DNA of 64,000 bases from Macrocystis pyrifera (GCA_031763025.1 JASSKH010000026.1:9722408-9786407); one strand, 5' to 3'. Positions 1 through 12,294 are shown, numbered from the stretch's first letter. Translations and numbers: made by a program. The notes: generated by a model not told the origin, from the letters alone.

Positions 1-2660
1 CGCCGACCAAGAACGGGTCGAATCAGGCTGAGGATCATCGTATAGACATATTTATACGGTCTTGGATCACACATTGCCGCACAGCCTCATGCTGTCGTAG
101 CTCCGCCTACTCCGCAACACGCATCCACAGCAACGAGAGCATCAACGACCATGCTGCTATATGGCGGCTGCACAGCTGCTGCTGTGAGGGAGCTTTGTGA
201 GACTTGCTGCGGCACAGCTGCTGGTGGTGTTGTTGCTGTTGCACGTATGATATTAAGAATATGTATCATACCACATGTATCTACAGGTAGCTCCGCTCAG
301 AGACACACGTCAGCATGTTAGGGTAACGATATTCTCGATCAGACCAACGCTCAGTTCTCTGAAAGCACCTACAGCTGAATATATGATGCGTGCGGGATGG
401 GACTGCTGCACCGTTCCTGCAGCATATCGCTGCGCTTACTCCTTGCCTTGCTTGGGTACACGATCGCACCGAAGTAGAAATACTAATTTAACCCCGCTTG
501 AAAAAAAACAGATACCGTAACGGAACCCCGGTAATCACTCTAGTATCCATCGATCCTCAGCCCAACCAAATATGGGGTATCGCAGGACATCCATGCAGCA
601 GAAGGATTCGGGGCGTTATATGCCCTGCCTCTGTCCTGCCTCAACATCCCCTGTACAATGAGCTGCGGGAGTGGTTTATATCCTGAGCACTGATCGTACT
701 TGTCGGTTCAAGCCTCTTTTTGTCGCCCAAACCGAAGCAAAAAATCATGTCATGGTTACAGCAACAAAGAAAGTGGCATGTTTCTGGCGGGGACATGATC
801 CCTGTCGCAGAATGGGCGCCAGTACGCCCCCCCACAACAGCGGGCGCGCGAGCAGGGAGGCCGTCGCCCCCTGGCGATGTGAGGTTGGAGAGCACCTACC
901 CGGAAGAATAATTCAAGATCGCTGAGCACGAGTGACAGAAGGCGCCAAAACGCTGAGGGGGCAGCATTTCGATGAGATTTCGTCTCCGACGCCACTCACG
1001 CAACGCGTACGGGAGGAGCGTGCGGATCGGCGGCACCAGCCTGTGTACACGACGCTGGTGCTCGCCCCGGCGAAGAAACCGCGCAGAAAGGCGGGCGGCG
1101 GCGGAAGTTATCCGCGAATCCAATGAGAGTAATGTCTATAACACAGTCGTACCTGGTAGGTAGGTATTTTTACATTTATATACCAGGTACCGTATGATAT
1201 AGCAGCAGAATACTCAATATATGTATGTACAGCAGTACCGGCCCTCGAATAAGAAATCGGGATACTGGCCCAAGCTCGATTTCTTATTTGATAAAGGGTG
1301 TGTCCACACTACCTTCAGTACAACCGCTCCAGAATTTCTAATTTCCCCGGAAGTGGTACGGCTGAGTTTCTTGTGCGGCTTCTGATCGAGAGGTAAGTTA
1401 GTAGCGGCAGTACACTGCTGCTGTGCAGCAGTGCAGGTACGAGAAGTTTTCTACGGGTAGCCGTTCTCCACTCAATCTATGTACGAATACTGCCACCAAG
1501 ATATTTTGGTAGCACAATACTCAATGCCTGGTCTGTCAACGTAACTGACGGCACAGCCGTAAGAGAGTATTCAAACATTAGTATTGATAGTAGATGCGAG
1601 CAGAATCTGCTGCTCCTGCTGCATCATATATACCAGCTCGTACCTGGTACGATGATACATCCCGGGCTATACACTGGTACGTACATACATGTAACAGGTA
1701 CCAGGTCGGTATATATACACGTATACCTGGTACACCAGTTTACGATACGTATTAAGAGGGTGAACTTGTTGGGCATTTCGTACCTTCCTGCGATAACCCT
1801 AGGTACCTGGCACGGAGAATCGACCCACTCACAAGAATGAGAGCCCCTCAAGAAATTCGGGATCGGCTCACACTAAAGCGGGTTTGGAGCACACAGTTTA
1901 CAAAATAAGAAATCAAGCCTGTCCCAGCACCCCAGAATCTTCTTGCAGTCGGTACTCCGGTACTGCTGCATAGCTCGCCATACTCGTATATAGGTGCTTG
2001 CAGGCTGCAGCTGCACAGGCTAGACAAGCTCTTACGTACGGGTAGACGTAGACTTCAAGGAGTAGTCAACAATGTATACTCATATCTTTTACTTGAAAAT
2101 AGTGGGAGGAAAAACTAAAATGACGCTTTGTGGTCAACCCAAAACGTGCGCGAGTGTGTTTTCTGTGCCTCACCTCCTTATCTTTAACCTTGCGCTTCAC
2201 GGCCCCCACACCAACCCCTCTTCGCCTCATCGTGAAGCTATTTCCTCGTATTGAATGCTATCGCAAAAGCTGGGGTCCTTTCTGCTTGTTCTGCGTGTTC
2301 AGCTCGCAAAGAATGCGGCGCATTTCTTATGATTTCGGGGTTTGATAAAGAAATGAAGGATACTAAAAAGGGGACATGGACAGCATTTGTTCGATGGGAT
2401 GAGGATGCTGCTGCTGCCACCATCACAAGCATCTTTCACAGCCTTTCAGCTGACGTCTATTTCTTGTCGGCGCCAGAGGTACTACTGGTCTTCTCTAAGC
2501 GTGGTGAGTGACAATTCAGCGACGACAAGCCAATATAGTGTGCCTCACCAGGAGTACACTCGGACTTTAACGTTGGTATTAGCAATTAACCCACACCTAT
2601 TGTATCTTGTACTCGTACATATCACAACAGGTTGTACCGGAAAATAGGCCGTTTCTGTCA
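1..2660. other. Gene-poor region, no supported gene
   Basis: I see no gene here with a start, splice sites and consistent codon phase. The stretch about 690-1130 is GC-richer than its surroundings and has overlapping open frames on both strands (for example plus 932-1126), so it could hide an exon, but no family is recognisable. From 1140 to 2060 the sequence is dotted with short words such as TACCTGGTA and CTGCTGTAC, which recur throughout the window. Confidence 0.5.
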
Positions 2661-2682
2661 AAGCAGACTTGAGATCACCGCT

Positions 2683-2712
2683 GCCGCTGCTGCTGCTGCT
2701 GCTGCTGTGCCG
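2683..2712. repeat. CTG trinucleotide microsatellite
   Basis: A short run of CTG/CCG-type triplets. Similar CTG/CAG runs occur at about 4397-4425, 5853-5884, 25126-25148, and inside the transposase and carboxypeptidase coding exons. Confidence 0.8.
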
Positions 2713-2892
2713 CTTCAGCTGCTGGTTGATATGTACTGCTGCACGTGACAGATGTTCCGCGAGAATGCTGCTGTTGTCCACTGCTGCCCGGCGCTTCGGG
2801 AAGGTTGGAAGAGATTTCGCGGTTTTAGACCGTGACCCTGGTGCGGACCTTTTTGTGGGTCGTTTTCTTCTCCCACACTCGTCTCTCTTTAC

Positions 2893-3058
2893 CTTGCCTT
2901 CTCATACCTCACCTCACCTCACCTTCCCTTACCTTACCTGTCTTACCTTACATTTCCTTACCTTACCCTACCTTACCTTATTCTGTACCTTGACGTATCT
3001 TTCCTTGCCTTCCACTACCTTTACATTACGTCTTCTTACCTCGCCGTGCCTTACCTTT
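2893..3058. repeat. Degenerate CCTTA pentanucleotide array
   Basis: Repeated CTTACCTTAC-type units with point changes. Open frames crossing it are an effect of the repeat and are not treated as coding. Confidence 0.8.
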
Positions 3059-3223
3059 TGAGCTGAGACCACATCTCGTGCGCGCGAGAGACTCCGTCGG
3101 CCACTCTACACTGCTGGAAAGTCTCGACCAGGTCCGGTCGTTGATGACCCTAGTTGACGTTGTGACGGACGACGCGGTTGTTATTTATACCAGGAACCCT
3201 GAATCTTGTTTTGTTTCTTTGTT

Positions 3224-3470
3224 TTTTGGGGACCATCCCACCGCCCAGCTTGACGCTTGACGTCCACCTTTTATTAGTAGTAACCGACATGACCAGTGGC
3301 CGCAGCGGTGCCAGCAGTAGCGGCGCCTAAAGCGCCTAAATTGCTTCTCTGCTTTTTTGGGACCATCCACCACCCAGCTTGACGCTTGAGGTATACTGGT
3401 GGTGATCAAAATGACCAGTGACCACAGACAGCAGTAGCAGCAGTGGCGGCGCCTCAAGCGTCTGATGGAG
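3224..3470. repeat. Two-copy tandem duplication, period about 126 bp
   Basis: The block beginning GGGGACCATCCCACC (about 3228) recurs diverged about 126 bases later (GGGACCATCCACCACC). Both are followed by GCTTGACGCTTGA, a GACCAGTG segment, and a CAGCAGTAGC-rich segment. Confidence 0.7.
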
Positions 3471-3743
3471 GTGGGGGGACGGCAGCACAGGCCGCGCAAT
3501 GCAGCAGCCGTATCCCAGACAAAGCAGTGGTGGAGTGTTCGATAAAAAGCAGTGCAAGGCATGTCTCGGATCAAATCTGAAACGATTTGTCTCGAACTTT
3601 CGATAGACTTCCCATGTCTATGCTCGTACTGCGTATGCAGAGCAGTCTACACAGGACAGCAGTCTACAGCATACCTGATACGTACTCGTGGACGGGCGGT
3701 GTTAATTGTGTAACGGCGGTACTGCTTTTCCCTGATCTATTAA

Positions 3744-3852
3744 CCCCTTTCAGGACTGTCGTCCCGTTTTGGGGACGAACCACTTCGAATTTGAGTGGTG
3801 ACCACTTCGAATTTGAGTGGTTTGTCCTCCAAACGGGACTGCAGTCCTGAAA
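3744..3852. mobile_element. MITE2 copy with duplicated centre
   Basis: Inverted arms CAGGACTG.CGTCCCGTTTTGGGGAC and the reverse, bordered by AACCCCTTT on the left. The central CCACTTCGAATTTGAGTGGT is present twice in tandem, unlike other copies. MITE2 has no coding capacity and is moved, if at all, by another element's transposase. Confidence 0.8.
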
Positions 3853-4988
3853 TTGGGCATTGTTGGGAGCCTCGGCAAAGTTTCGGTGCACAATTCGATG
3901 CGCTTTTCGGGTCTCGCTGCGGAATTATTGCACACTTGCATAGACAGCCAATGATCCGCGCCTCGTGGTCAGCGTACACACGTATACCAGGTAGACCACG
4001 CACGTACGTACTTGAGCATGGTGCCCGTTTGTCCGTAAATAAAATGAACGTTTTGCTACGAACATGTCTAGAAAAAATCCTTAAATTTTCGGACAAAGTG
4101 GTGTAGTGTGTGCGGGCGACGGCTTCATTTGCCGCCTCTGCGCACAGGGCAAAGCGGTACTTTGGGCGCAGGAGTAGCCCTCGTCATCGCCGCCGCCCCG
4201 ACCGATGGGTATATACACACTACACACTACACAAGCTATTAATAGTTATTTACAGCAACAGCAGCATGACGTCGCGAGACGCTACCACCCCCAACCTCCC
4301 ATCAACATGTCTCTGTCCCGTCAAAAAATCAGGCCAACCTACATACACTACACATCGCACCAACAGGTAGCGGTGGATAGGGGATAAGAATTGGCGCTGC
4401 TGTTGCTGCTGCTGCTGTTGCTGCCACGATCGATGGATGAATCCCAAACCGCTCACAAGACACACGGCGTGCGTTTTTTCTCACTGCAACTCCAACCCCT
4501 TTCCGCAGATGCCCTCGAGCCCCGAAACCTGGTGCGTGCGCTACCCGCGTAGAACCCCCCACCCTCGCCGTCCTCGCGTACGCCTGGACGCCGCGGAACG
4601 GGCAGCGGCAACGGGCTCCAGCACGAATTTGCTCTTCACCATGAGGGAGGGTCCCCAATCAGTCCATTCGTCGAGGGGAGGTCCCCGCTCAGCCCATTCG
4701 TCGACGGGGGGGGGGGCAATCAGCCCACTCTTCGAGGCGCCCGCACTCCCATCGGGCGGAAGGTTCTGAGACCTCCCGGGGGTCGATGGGAAGGCTGGTA
4801 GGGGGGGCGGGGGGCGATATCCCGATGGTGCGATTTAATTCGGTGGTTAAGTTGATACTCGTGCCGTCACGCAATGATCTGCACGGCCTGAGCACGGATC
4901 TGTGGTGGCGGGAGGAGGACTATGCGCAGTTCAGGTATATATGATACTTGGTACCAGGGTAGGATTATGTTTTTTTGTTGTTTGTTTT
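3853..4988. other. Intergenic, no supported gene
   Basis: Overlapping short open frames on both strands (4329-4769) have no recognisable domain. Contains a CTG/TTG run (4397-4425) and a short G tract (4705-4715). Confidence 0.5.
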
Positions 4989-5262
4989 GTTAGCCATCAC
5001 GTTTGCTTTCCCGCTCTTTGGACAAGCCGTGGCCACAGCAGGTGTGTTGCGTTTTTTTTTTTTGCCCCCTCGGTGCTTGCCTTCATTTTTATCGCGCAGA
5101 GAGTCCCACTGCTCGTCAAACTTTGTCGAGTCTTTTTTTTTGTAGCTCATGCTCCCGCGCTTTCCGCGATGATAACAAAAAAAGCACATGAACTTTTTAT
5201 TTTGTATTTGTTTGGGAACCCGGTGGGATTCGAACCCCGGCCCTGATCAGTAGGCCATCAGT
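4989..5262 (-). mobile_element. SINE-A copy, minus strand, diverged
   Basis: Read on the minus strand, a tRNA-like head with a box-B-like GGTTCGAATCCCACC (about 5225) is followed by the family body: a GCGGAAAGCGCG block, the GGCAAGCACCGAGGGGG region and the GGCCACGGCTTGTCCA block, which appears on the plus strand as TGGACAAGCCGTGGCCAC. The same order is seen in the copies at 36.3, 48.1 and 60.9 kb. Confidence 0.7.
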
Positions 5263-5519
5263 AGGAGTAGTAGTATTACTATTAAGAGTATCATCCACTA
5301 CAGCAGTAGTAGACCAGCGGGGCGATCGGCTCACGAGTTTTACATCAAGCAGTAGCAGTAGTACCTGGTTGGTTTTTTCCGGTTGTACTTCTGTCTTGCT
5401 GCTTCTGTGTGGTCACAAGTTCATATTCATACATATATACTATAGGGGCAAGTGCGCAAAGTGTTGTGGCTCTATTATCTTCTAATTTTTTTAGTCGTTG
5501 CCACTTTTTAGTTTTCAGC

Positions 5520-5725
5520 TCGACCAATCGCTCGACCAATCAGCTCGCAGGAGCTTTTTCAGTCAACGACCTGCTGAACCAACAAGCCTTGGTCACGGGT
5601 GTCTTCCCTTCTCCCCTCCGGTGCATGCATGCAATCCTATTTTATCGCGCAAATCGCTCCCACTGCTCGACGATTTTCATCGAATTTTCGCTACGAAACT
5701 CGCACTCGCGCGCTTCGAGCGACAT
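5520..5725 (-). mobile_element. SINE-A fragment lacking the tRNA head
   Basis: Matches the SINE-A body on the minus strand (TCATCGAATTTTCGCTACGA, TCCCACTGCTCG, TTTTATCGCGCA, CTTGGTCACGGGTGTC). The tRNA-like head is absent. It sits about 260 bp from the previous copy in the same orientation. Confidence 0.65.
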
Positions 5726-6074
5726 TACACAAGAAACAGTCAATGTTCAACATTTTCAACTGCAGTATGATTTTGTGCGGACAGGTAAATACCTACAGCC
5801 ACCAGCACTGCACACGGAATTTGACACGCGCTTTCTGTGAATTGTACTGATAGATGCTACTGCTGCTGCTGCTGCTGCTGCTGCTATGCTGCCTCCGCAC
5901 TGCCTTCTCCTGTTGTTTTTTGTGGCTCGTGGTTGTGCGCTGTTGTATGTGCCTGCATGAAAGGAGTGGCTGGTAGCTGCTGGCGGCTCCCGCGATATTG
6001 TTTGCTGAAAAACGACGAGAAAAGTGGAACCGCACTTTCGAACGATGGAATATAAAAGCCACAAATCACCTCAA

Positions 6075-6268
6075 CCCCTTTAGTGTGAGCAGTCCCGTTT
6101 TGGGGACAAAGAACTTATAATTTGAGTGGTTTGTCCCCCAAGACGGGACTATTTACGGGGGACCGTAGTTAATAGGACCAAATATTGTTAGTAAAAATAG
6201 GTAAATATATGGTTTTTGTGTGCACCGTAGGTCCTATTTACTATGGTCCCCCGTAATAGAAGGGTTGG
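6075..6268. mobile_element. MITE2 copy interrupted by a MITE1
   Basis: Left arm AGCAGTCCCGTTTTGGGGAC (about 6088) and right arm GTCCCCCAAGACGGGACT. The terminal AAGGGTT of MITE2 appears only after the MITE1 (6153-6256), so the MITE1 inserted into the right end of this copy. Confidence 0.75.
6153..6256. mobile_element. MITE1 copy (nested in MITE2)
   Basis: Begins TTACGGGGGACC and ends with the reverse complement GGTCCCCCGTAA. The interior is AT-rich with TTAGTAAAAATAGG and ATATGG. No coding capacity. Confidence 0.85.
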
Positions 6269-6332
6269 AACACGCCGTGCCCACAAGGAGGGAATCAGCC
6301 AGTGCCCCCAGATAGTTAGGTGCCAGTATACA

Positions 6333-6705
6333 GCCGGTCGCACCGTTGGGATAGTGTAGTGGTACCTTCGAATGCTGCCTAAAGTTGATGCTGGGGTTAG
6401 AATCCCACGTGGGTTAGTCAAACTTTCGAGTTTGTTTTCAAAAGAAAAAAAGGAAAACTGAATCAACCTCTGAGAGCGCCTAGTAATAATAGCGTGGGTA
6501 TGTAGGCGCAATTCGATGGTATAATAGTCGACGAGGGAAGAAAGGGCCTTAATTAAGTCTTGTGGAGATAAAAATGCCTGCCAAGGCAAGAACCGTAGCG
6601 GGGAGGAGTGAGGGAGAAGAGTCTGCTCTGTGACCCCTGATGTGAGATACGACTATTAATAGGAAGGAGAGAGAAAAGAAGGGCGAAGATAACAAATGAG
6701 ACGGG
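6333..6705 (+). mobile_element. SINE-B copy 1
   Basis: tRNA-like head starting GCCGGTCGC, with a box-A-like GATAGTGTAGTGG and a degenerate box-B GGGTTAGAATCCC. The unique body (CAACCTCTGAGAGCGCCTA, GCGTGGGTATG, GGTATAATAGTCGACGAGG, GCCTGCCAAGGCAAGAACCG, TCTGCTCTGTGACCCC) ends in a purine-rich AGAGAAAAGAAGGGCGA tail. It is near full-length compared with the copy at 16312. Confidence 0.8.
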
Positions 6706-6867
6706 AAAAAAAAAAGAAACAAAAATACAAGCAGTGGCTATCCCGACTCAAGAGAGGGCACGCTAAGATATTGTACAGTTTAGAGAGAGATCAAATCGAC
6801 TGGACCCGCCCACACTAAAGCTATATAGTATTCCCGCTAATTGTGAATAAGAGAGAAGGCTAGTTGA

Positions 6868-7065
6868 ACCTTTTAAGACTGCAGTCCCGTTAAACCATTC
6901 AAACTTCATGTATTACGGGGGACCATACCATAGTAAATAGGACCAAATGTTGTTAGTAAAAATAGGTAAATATATAGGTTTTTATGTATACCATAGGTCC
7001 TATTAACTATGGACCCCCGTTATAGTTTGTCCCCTATATAACGGGACTGCAGCACTAAAAGGGTT
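6868..7065. mobile_element. MITE2 copy split by a MITE1
   Basis: Left arm CTTTTAAGACTGCAGTCCCG (6869) and right arm ATAACGGGACTGCAGCACTA before AAGGGTT. The two halves are separated by the MITE1 at 6913-7022. Confidence 0.85.
6913..7022. mobile_element. MITE1 copy (nested in MITE2 centre)
   Basis: TTACGGGGGACCATA start and TATGGACCCCCGTTA end, with the family AT-rich interior. It lies in the middle of the MITE2 hairpin. Confidence 0.85.
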
Positions 7066-8467
7066 GTTTCCGGCCTGTACCACACCACTCTTAAGTCGGG
7101 GTACCCACTTATTCCTATATGTATCGAGGTGTACGATTTGCCTCAGTTACCGTGTTACACTAGCACACTAGGGTGATAAGATAACACACCCCCTCGGACA
7201 AACGTTCGTAGCTAATTTCTGGACAACGGTGATAGTGCAAACGCCGAGCGATTCGCCAATGGAAATATCTCGACGAGGTGTTTCCAAAGACATGAGACAA
7301 GAGTTTTGGTTGTGTGTACCGCTCATGGATTGAAGAAAATTGGCTCTGGAATTCTCCCCGGGGGGGGGGGTGCGCTATCTTGATCGTAGCATGCGGTATC
7401 GTCGGATAGAAGGAACGGTTCAGTTTGGAGACAACGCACAGCAAGCAGTACCAGCAGGTTTTCGTGTTTCTTGTTTTCTTTTTCCCTGGGGTGCTTTTCG
7501 TCCACTCCATATTTGCTTGGGAACCCACGAGATATCTCTCGTCACCACGGGCTAGGTTATTATGGTAATGAGTTATTGTGATGACAGCAGCATATGGGAA
7601 TATACTACTGTACAGAGACCGGAAGCAATCTTCCGAACACCTTGCTCCTGGTTAGCACACTGATATCACATCGGCTTGGTCCCGAATGGGGATCTTACCC
7701 CTCCAAACTGATCCTGGATACCGATTGGCCGCCGGCATGGCCCACTTGGTTCCCTGATCCCGCGCCATGCGCCATGCCTGTGGTGCAAGGGCTATACAGG
7801 CGTTGACCAGGAAACACGAGGTTAGGCAGTGCCAGCATTTGTAGCGGTGTTTTTCGGCAGTGTTTCATTTGCTCCGTTGCCGTTCGAACTGCTGCTGTAG
7901 GACGGAGCAGCCCGGTCTACAGACAGTCTATCTTTCAGACAAACAGAAACGATCTTACGACAATTAATGGTATCATGGTAATCGCAGTCTTACCATTATT
8001 TGTACGTATCGCATCTATACCTGGTACCTGTTTCGTAAGAGTCGTAGCACTGGTATACACTCCTGTCTGCTACCGGGTATGTAGCAGAGTATATGAGAGT
8101 ATGGGTTATGGTGGAAGACAGGGTAATTACGTATGTACCGTAGACCTTGGAATCACGCATGCACCGATGTATACCTCCAGTGCCAGGCCTGAAAGACCCC
8201 GCCGAGTCACCGATGTCAGGTCGCAAGCGGTCCCTTCGTTGTTTGACTTGACCATCTGTCTCCCTGAAGGATTGACGGGGTCACCCATTGTGCAGCCGTT
8301 TTTTTTTTCGCCGGGCCCACGAACAAACGCCTCGGGGGTACGTAGTTGGGCTGCCTCAGCAGTCAGGCAAACCCGCCCCCCTTGGCTCAGTTCGAGACAT
8401 CTGCTGTAGACTCTCAGCATCATCTCCTTGCTGCATGATACGTACGAGATGAAAGTGCTCGGCACGG
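7066..8467. other. Intergenic, no supported gene
   Basis: Several open frames on each strand, the longest being plus 7975-8409 and minus 8127-8465. None has a recognisable domain or a splice-consistent partner. A short G run lies at 7361-7370. Confidence 0.45.
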
Positions 8468-8559
8468 TCCCTTTTGAGACTGCTGTCCCGTTTTGGGGTA
8501 CAAACTACTTGAAATTAGAGTGGTTTGTGCCCCAAACGGGACTGCAGTCCTTTTAGGGT
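8468..8559. mobile_element. MITE2 copy, near-complete
   Basis: TCCCTTTTGAGACTGCTGTC left end, right end GACTGCAGTCCTTTTAGGG, centre CTTGAAATTAGAGTGG. One of the cleanest copies. Confidence 0.85.
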
Positions 8560-8831
8560 TAACATCTCCTGCAGGCATCAGGGGTTGGGAGTCCGTCACC
8601 GCGAAATCATCGGCACCGGGAGCAGGCACTACAGCCGTAGTAGTGTGTGTTTTCTTCACATTAAACCGTTCTTTCTGCCCGTCGATATCCAGGACAACAA
8701 CCAGTGTCCGTGCCGATTCTTCAATCCTAGAACAGAGGGTACAAGTTCACAAAGCTACGCCACAGAGATACTACGTACGATAGTTTCGCATTATCCTTTA
8801 AAAGTAAATATTAATAGTTGAACTGTGATGG

Positions 8832-8940
8832 TACGGGGGGACATAGCAGTAATCAGAACCGAATATGCGTCGTAAAAAAAGCTATAATATATAGGTTATG
8901 TGTGTATGTAATGAGTCTTGATTACTATGGCCCCCCGTAA
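8832..8940. mobile_element. MITE1 copy, diverged
   Basis: TACGGGGGGACATAG start and TATGGCCCCCCGTAA end with the usual AT-rich interior. Left terminal bases have changed. Confidence 0.75.
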
Positions 8941-9672
8941 TATTCGTGGGATAGGATTACAACAATATAGTAGTACTCGTACATATGTGAGTCGAAATGT
9001 TGGTCGTTTTTAACGGCTGATGGCCGTTTCTTTCTGCACGCGCTGTACACGATTATGACAGCATGCCGAATCTTCGAATTCGATTCACGCGTTCCTGCCC
9101 GTTAGTCGACGCGATCCCACAAGCGTCGCACGTGGAACGATGTGCGTTGTTGTATTGTTATTCCACCACCGGCCGTTGTTTCCGGATTCGGCAAACAATT
9201 TTCCAAACGGCTGCCTGGCGAAGGGGCACTCTCGTCCACAGCGTTGCAGTCCACAGCAGCTTCGCGGCGGTGACACGCTGACAATACGCATGAACTGCGG
9301 ACTCTCCAGAACACTTCTCGCCTCCTCCGCATGATGACGTAGCTCATTTTCCCTGAAATCTAGCCCGTGTTCATACTTGGAAGTACCGGTGCATATGAGT
9401 GGGGACAAAAATGGGGAATGACCATCGCATACCATGTACTTTTATTTTTAAATACCATGATATACTGAATTCATTCCCCATACGTATGTATGAGACGATA
9501 GGAGTACGGCTTGACCGAATCAAGATCAGCCACGAGTGCCAACGGTTTGGCGGCCTCATTTTCTGCGGGGGAAAGAACAATTAAAAGTATTACCGCTGTG
9601 TCCCTATACATAAAGACCATTTGTAAATTAATCTTCAGTCCATGCATTCCCTATATTAAGGAAGATAGTATT
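8941..9672. other. Intergenic with coding-like but unassigned segment
   Basis: 9060-9435 is non-repetitive with balanced codon-like composition and open frames in several phases (minus 9085-9435, minus 9102-9347, plus 9063-9281). I cannot choose a frame, find splice partners or name a family. Confidence 0.3.
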
Positions 9673-9990
9673 GATATTATTTCTAAGAAACAATTATGGA
9701 CAATTATGGTTGTGTAGACGTAGGGGGGATATGCTTGGTACTCGGTTTGTCGGTCCATCGTGGGTATTGATTCTAAGTATTACTATTAATACCTGGTATG
9801 TATTACTACCTGGTATCTGGTATGTTACTATGTTACGTACGGGGGAACGTACCGCTGCTGTAGTACAGCAGTATTGATATTATTTCTAAGAAACAATTAT
9901 GGTTGTGTAGACGTAGCGGGGTATATACCCTTGGTACTCGGTTGGTGGGTCCATCGTGGGTATTGATTCTACTGTAAGTATTACTATATA
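9673..9990. repeat. Tandem duplication, period about 202 bp
   Basis: GATATTATTTCTAAGAAACA (9673) recurs at about 9875. Both copies are followed by TTGTGTAGACGTAG, a TTGGTACTCGGTT segment and CCATCGTGGGTATTGATTCT. The intervening DNA has TACCTGGTA and CTGCTGTA words. Confidence 0.8.
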
Positions 9991-10172
9991 TTACTACTGC
10001 TGTACCGGGTATCTGGTACACGTATTATTATGCTACTATTGTTGATAATATGTATCATTATTACTACGAATCATTAAATATGTATTTCTATGTATTACTA
10101 TTAATATGTAATTGCTACGTATTACTATTGCACCATCTATTACTATGTAGTACTACATATTGCTATGTATTA

Positions 10173-10276
10173 TTACGGGGGGCATAGTAAAGGACCAAAT
10201 GTTGTCAGCAAGAATAGGGAAATATATAGGTTTTTGTGTGTACCGTAGGTCCTATTTACTACTGTGGTCCTCCGTA
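10173..10276. mobile_element. MITE1 copy
   Basis: TTACGGGGGGCATAGTAAA start, with GTCCTATTTACTACTGTGGT near the right end and TCCTCCGTA at the right terminus. It sits in an AT-rich TATTACTATG-type background. Confidence 0.8.
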
Positions 10277-10547
10277 GTTGTATGTAATACTCGTACTAAT
10301 GTATGTATCTGCTATATATTACCAGGTACCTGGTATGTACTACCATGTACCAGGTATTGCTATGTATTACTGACTGGTATGTGTTGCCATTCGACCCCGT
10401 AGCCAAGAACCCCCTCAGAGCTGCACCCAACATTTCGGTGACAACTTCTTGGAATTCGAGTCGAATCACGCTTTCAGTAGAAAAAGGGGTCAAGGGTTGA
10501 GTTCTATTTTTTTCTGCCGCCCACAACGATTTACGATCCACACCATC

Positions 10548-10645
10548 GATAGTGTTGGATATCGTATCGACATGTTCGATGCCAGGTACCTTGGTACATC
10601 GTATCGACATGTTCGATACTAGGTACCTTGGTACATCGTATCGAA
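10548..10645. repeat. Short tandem duplication with ATCGTATCGACATGTTCGAT units
   Basis: Two units of about 45 bp, each containing ATCGTATCGACATGTTCGAT and AGGTACCTTGGTAC, plus a partial third. It resembles the TCGATAT-rich patch at 60460-60660. Confidence 0.75.
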
Positions 10646-10866
10646 CGATTTTTGCCCTCCATACCCTGGCGTTATCCTCCCTCTCGGTTGCAACTCGTAT
10701 ACTAATGTACAATGTATTTACACGAACCGGTATATATCTGGTGCGTACTGCATATACAGTGGGTACCCCGCAAGAAGGCAGTCATTGATGAGGGAAGAGT
10801 AGAGATAAGGCAGGCCAAATCGGCTTGTCCCGATTTTCGAACTCAATATGGTGTCGAGCGTTTTCT

Positions 10867-10957
10867 CCTTTCAGAACCGCAGTCCCGTTTTGGGGACGAA
10901 CCAGTCAAATTCCAAGTAATTTGTCCCCAAAACGGGACTGCGATCATGAAAGGGTTA
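10867..10957. mobile_element. MITE2 copy
   Basis: CCTTTCAGAACCGCAGTCCC left and GGGACTGCGATCATGAAAGGG right, with centre GTCAAATTCCAAGTAATTTG. The centre matches the 17.5 kb copy, which suggests a subfamily. Confidence 0.8.
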
Positions 10958-11249
10958 AGGCCGGTTTCGGCCATATCCTCCGAGTGAAGGCATACCAGGT
11001 ACGAAATATGCGGCCTTAATCCAGGATAAGGCAAAAGCAGCAATAAGGCAGGTTCAATCGCCTTGTCCCATGCCTGCCTTTTTGCGGGGATCATGCCCAC
11101 TGCTGCTGCTGTACGTACACGTACGCTGATTTCAGTAAGGCACCTGGTGCTGGATGTATTTTATTGTCTGAGGTGTACGGTGTGCTGCAGCAGTTATGAT
11201 GCTTATTGTTTTGTTTGTTTCTTTTTCCTGAGGAATTCTTTCGCTCAAG

Positions 11250-11364
11250 AGTTTTTTTGGAGCCTGTCCTGTGACCACGATCACGGACTGAATTTTTGGC
11301 GATGGGTTAATGTGAGAGCGACGACAACAACAACAACAACAACAGCAACAACAACAACGTCCTC
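11250..11364. repeat. GAGCCTGTCCTG module followed by AAC repeat
   Basis: GGAGCCTGTCCTGTGACCAC through a GGCGATGGGTTAATGTGAGA segment leads into (AAC)n. The same module, including the AAC tail, occurs at 19113-19203. Two copies with the same microsatellite tail suggest a short retroposed unit. Confidence 0.65.
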
Positions 11365-11410
11365 GATATACCGAAATATCAAGATTGCGATATATTGAAT
11401 CGAACGCGCT

Positions 11411-11412
<2 letters not shown>

Positions 11413-11446
<34 letters not shown>

Positions 11447-11447
11447 A

Positions 11448-11522
<75 letters not shown>
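11413..11522. repeat. Poly-C tract, about 110 bp
   Basis: An almost pure C run with one AT interruption at about 11447. Long poly-Pro/poly-Gly open frames on both strands here are artefacts. Length in any assembly of such a tract is unreliable. Confidence 0.9.
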
Positions 11523-12198
11523 ATGTGGTATTCGCGTGTGTTTCTTACTGCTGTATGTGGTGACCATGTTCGTATGAGCGACAAGTTTCAACCTACAGAA
11601 GCAGTGACGACTCTTGAGATAATATCAACTTTATGTCTCGTTTATCGGTTATCGTATCGAATGGAATCCATCACTATTAATAATAAACCACTCTGGACGG
11701 AAATATAAGAGACGTTACGTATGTATATGTATGCACCGACGGTCCTTAAATTTCGGTCCAGAACAGTAAAATGTCAGGTTCCACTTTTCGACGGCGGTGC
11801 GAAGTGCTTTCCCTCTGTTCGTCGTACACAGCGCAACAATTGTTTGTGCGTGCGGTTTGGCACATTTTCCGTAAATGCACTATGAGCTCATTATCCCTTT
11901 TAGCGCAGTAGACCACGCGTGCAGTGGCATACATGTATGGATATGGGTGTAACTGAAAATTGTATGCGTTGACCTCTCTCTCATGTTGCATGATTGCGGC
12001 ACCGGTTGAGAGCTGGGAAGCGCCAGATCTCCTGTATGTTACGTATACATAGGGGTTGAGCCGTCCAATGCAAGGGAGCCACTCACTTGACCATCCGCCG
12101 TTTGTTAAGATTCAAAGGAAACAATTTGCGCGGCGGGTCGATAGAGCTCGCCACTTTTCCGACAACATGGTTGACACATGCCGACTGCTGTGCAGTGG
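11523..12198. other. Intergenic, nothing recognised
   Basis: No supported gene or repeat; only short open frames. Confidence 0.5.
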
Positions 12199-12294
12199 AC
12201 AGAAGAGGACTAACGCTATACATTGGCTGATATGGTTGGGGCTATACAGAAGAGGACTAGCGCTATGCCGTTGGCTGATATGGTTGGGGCTAGG
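12199..12294. repeat. Two-copy 48-bp tandem duplication
   Basis: ACAGAAGAGGACTAACGCTA through TTGGCTGATATGGTTGGGGC is repeated immediately, with few differences. Confidence 0.85.

Noticed and set aside
11132-11708. Poly-Pro and poly-Gly frames across the C tract
   Set aside because: Homopolymers are open in all frames. Flanks show no exon signals.
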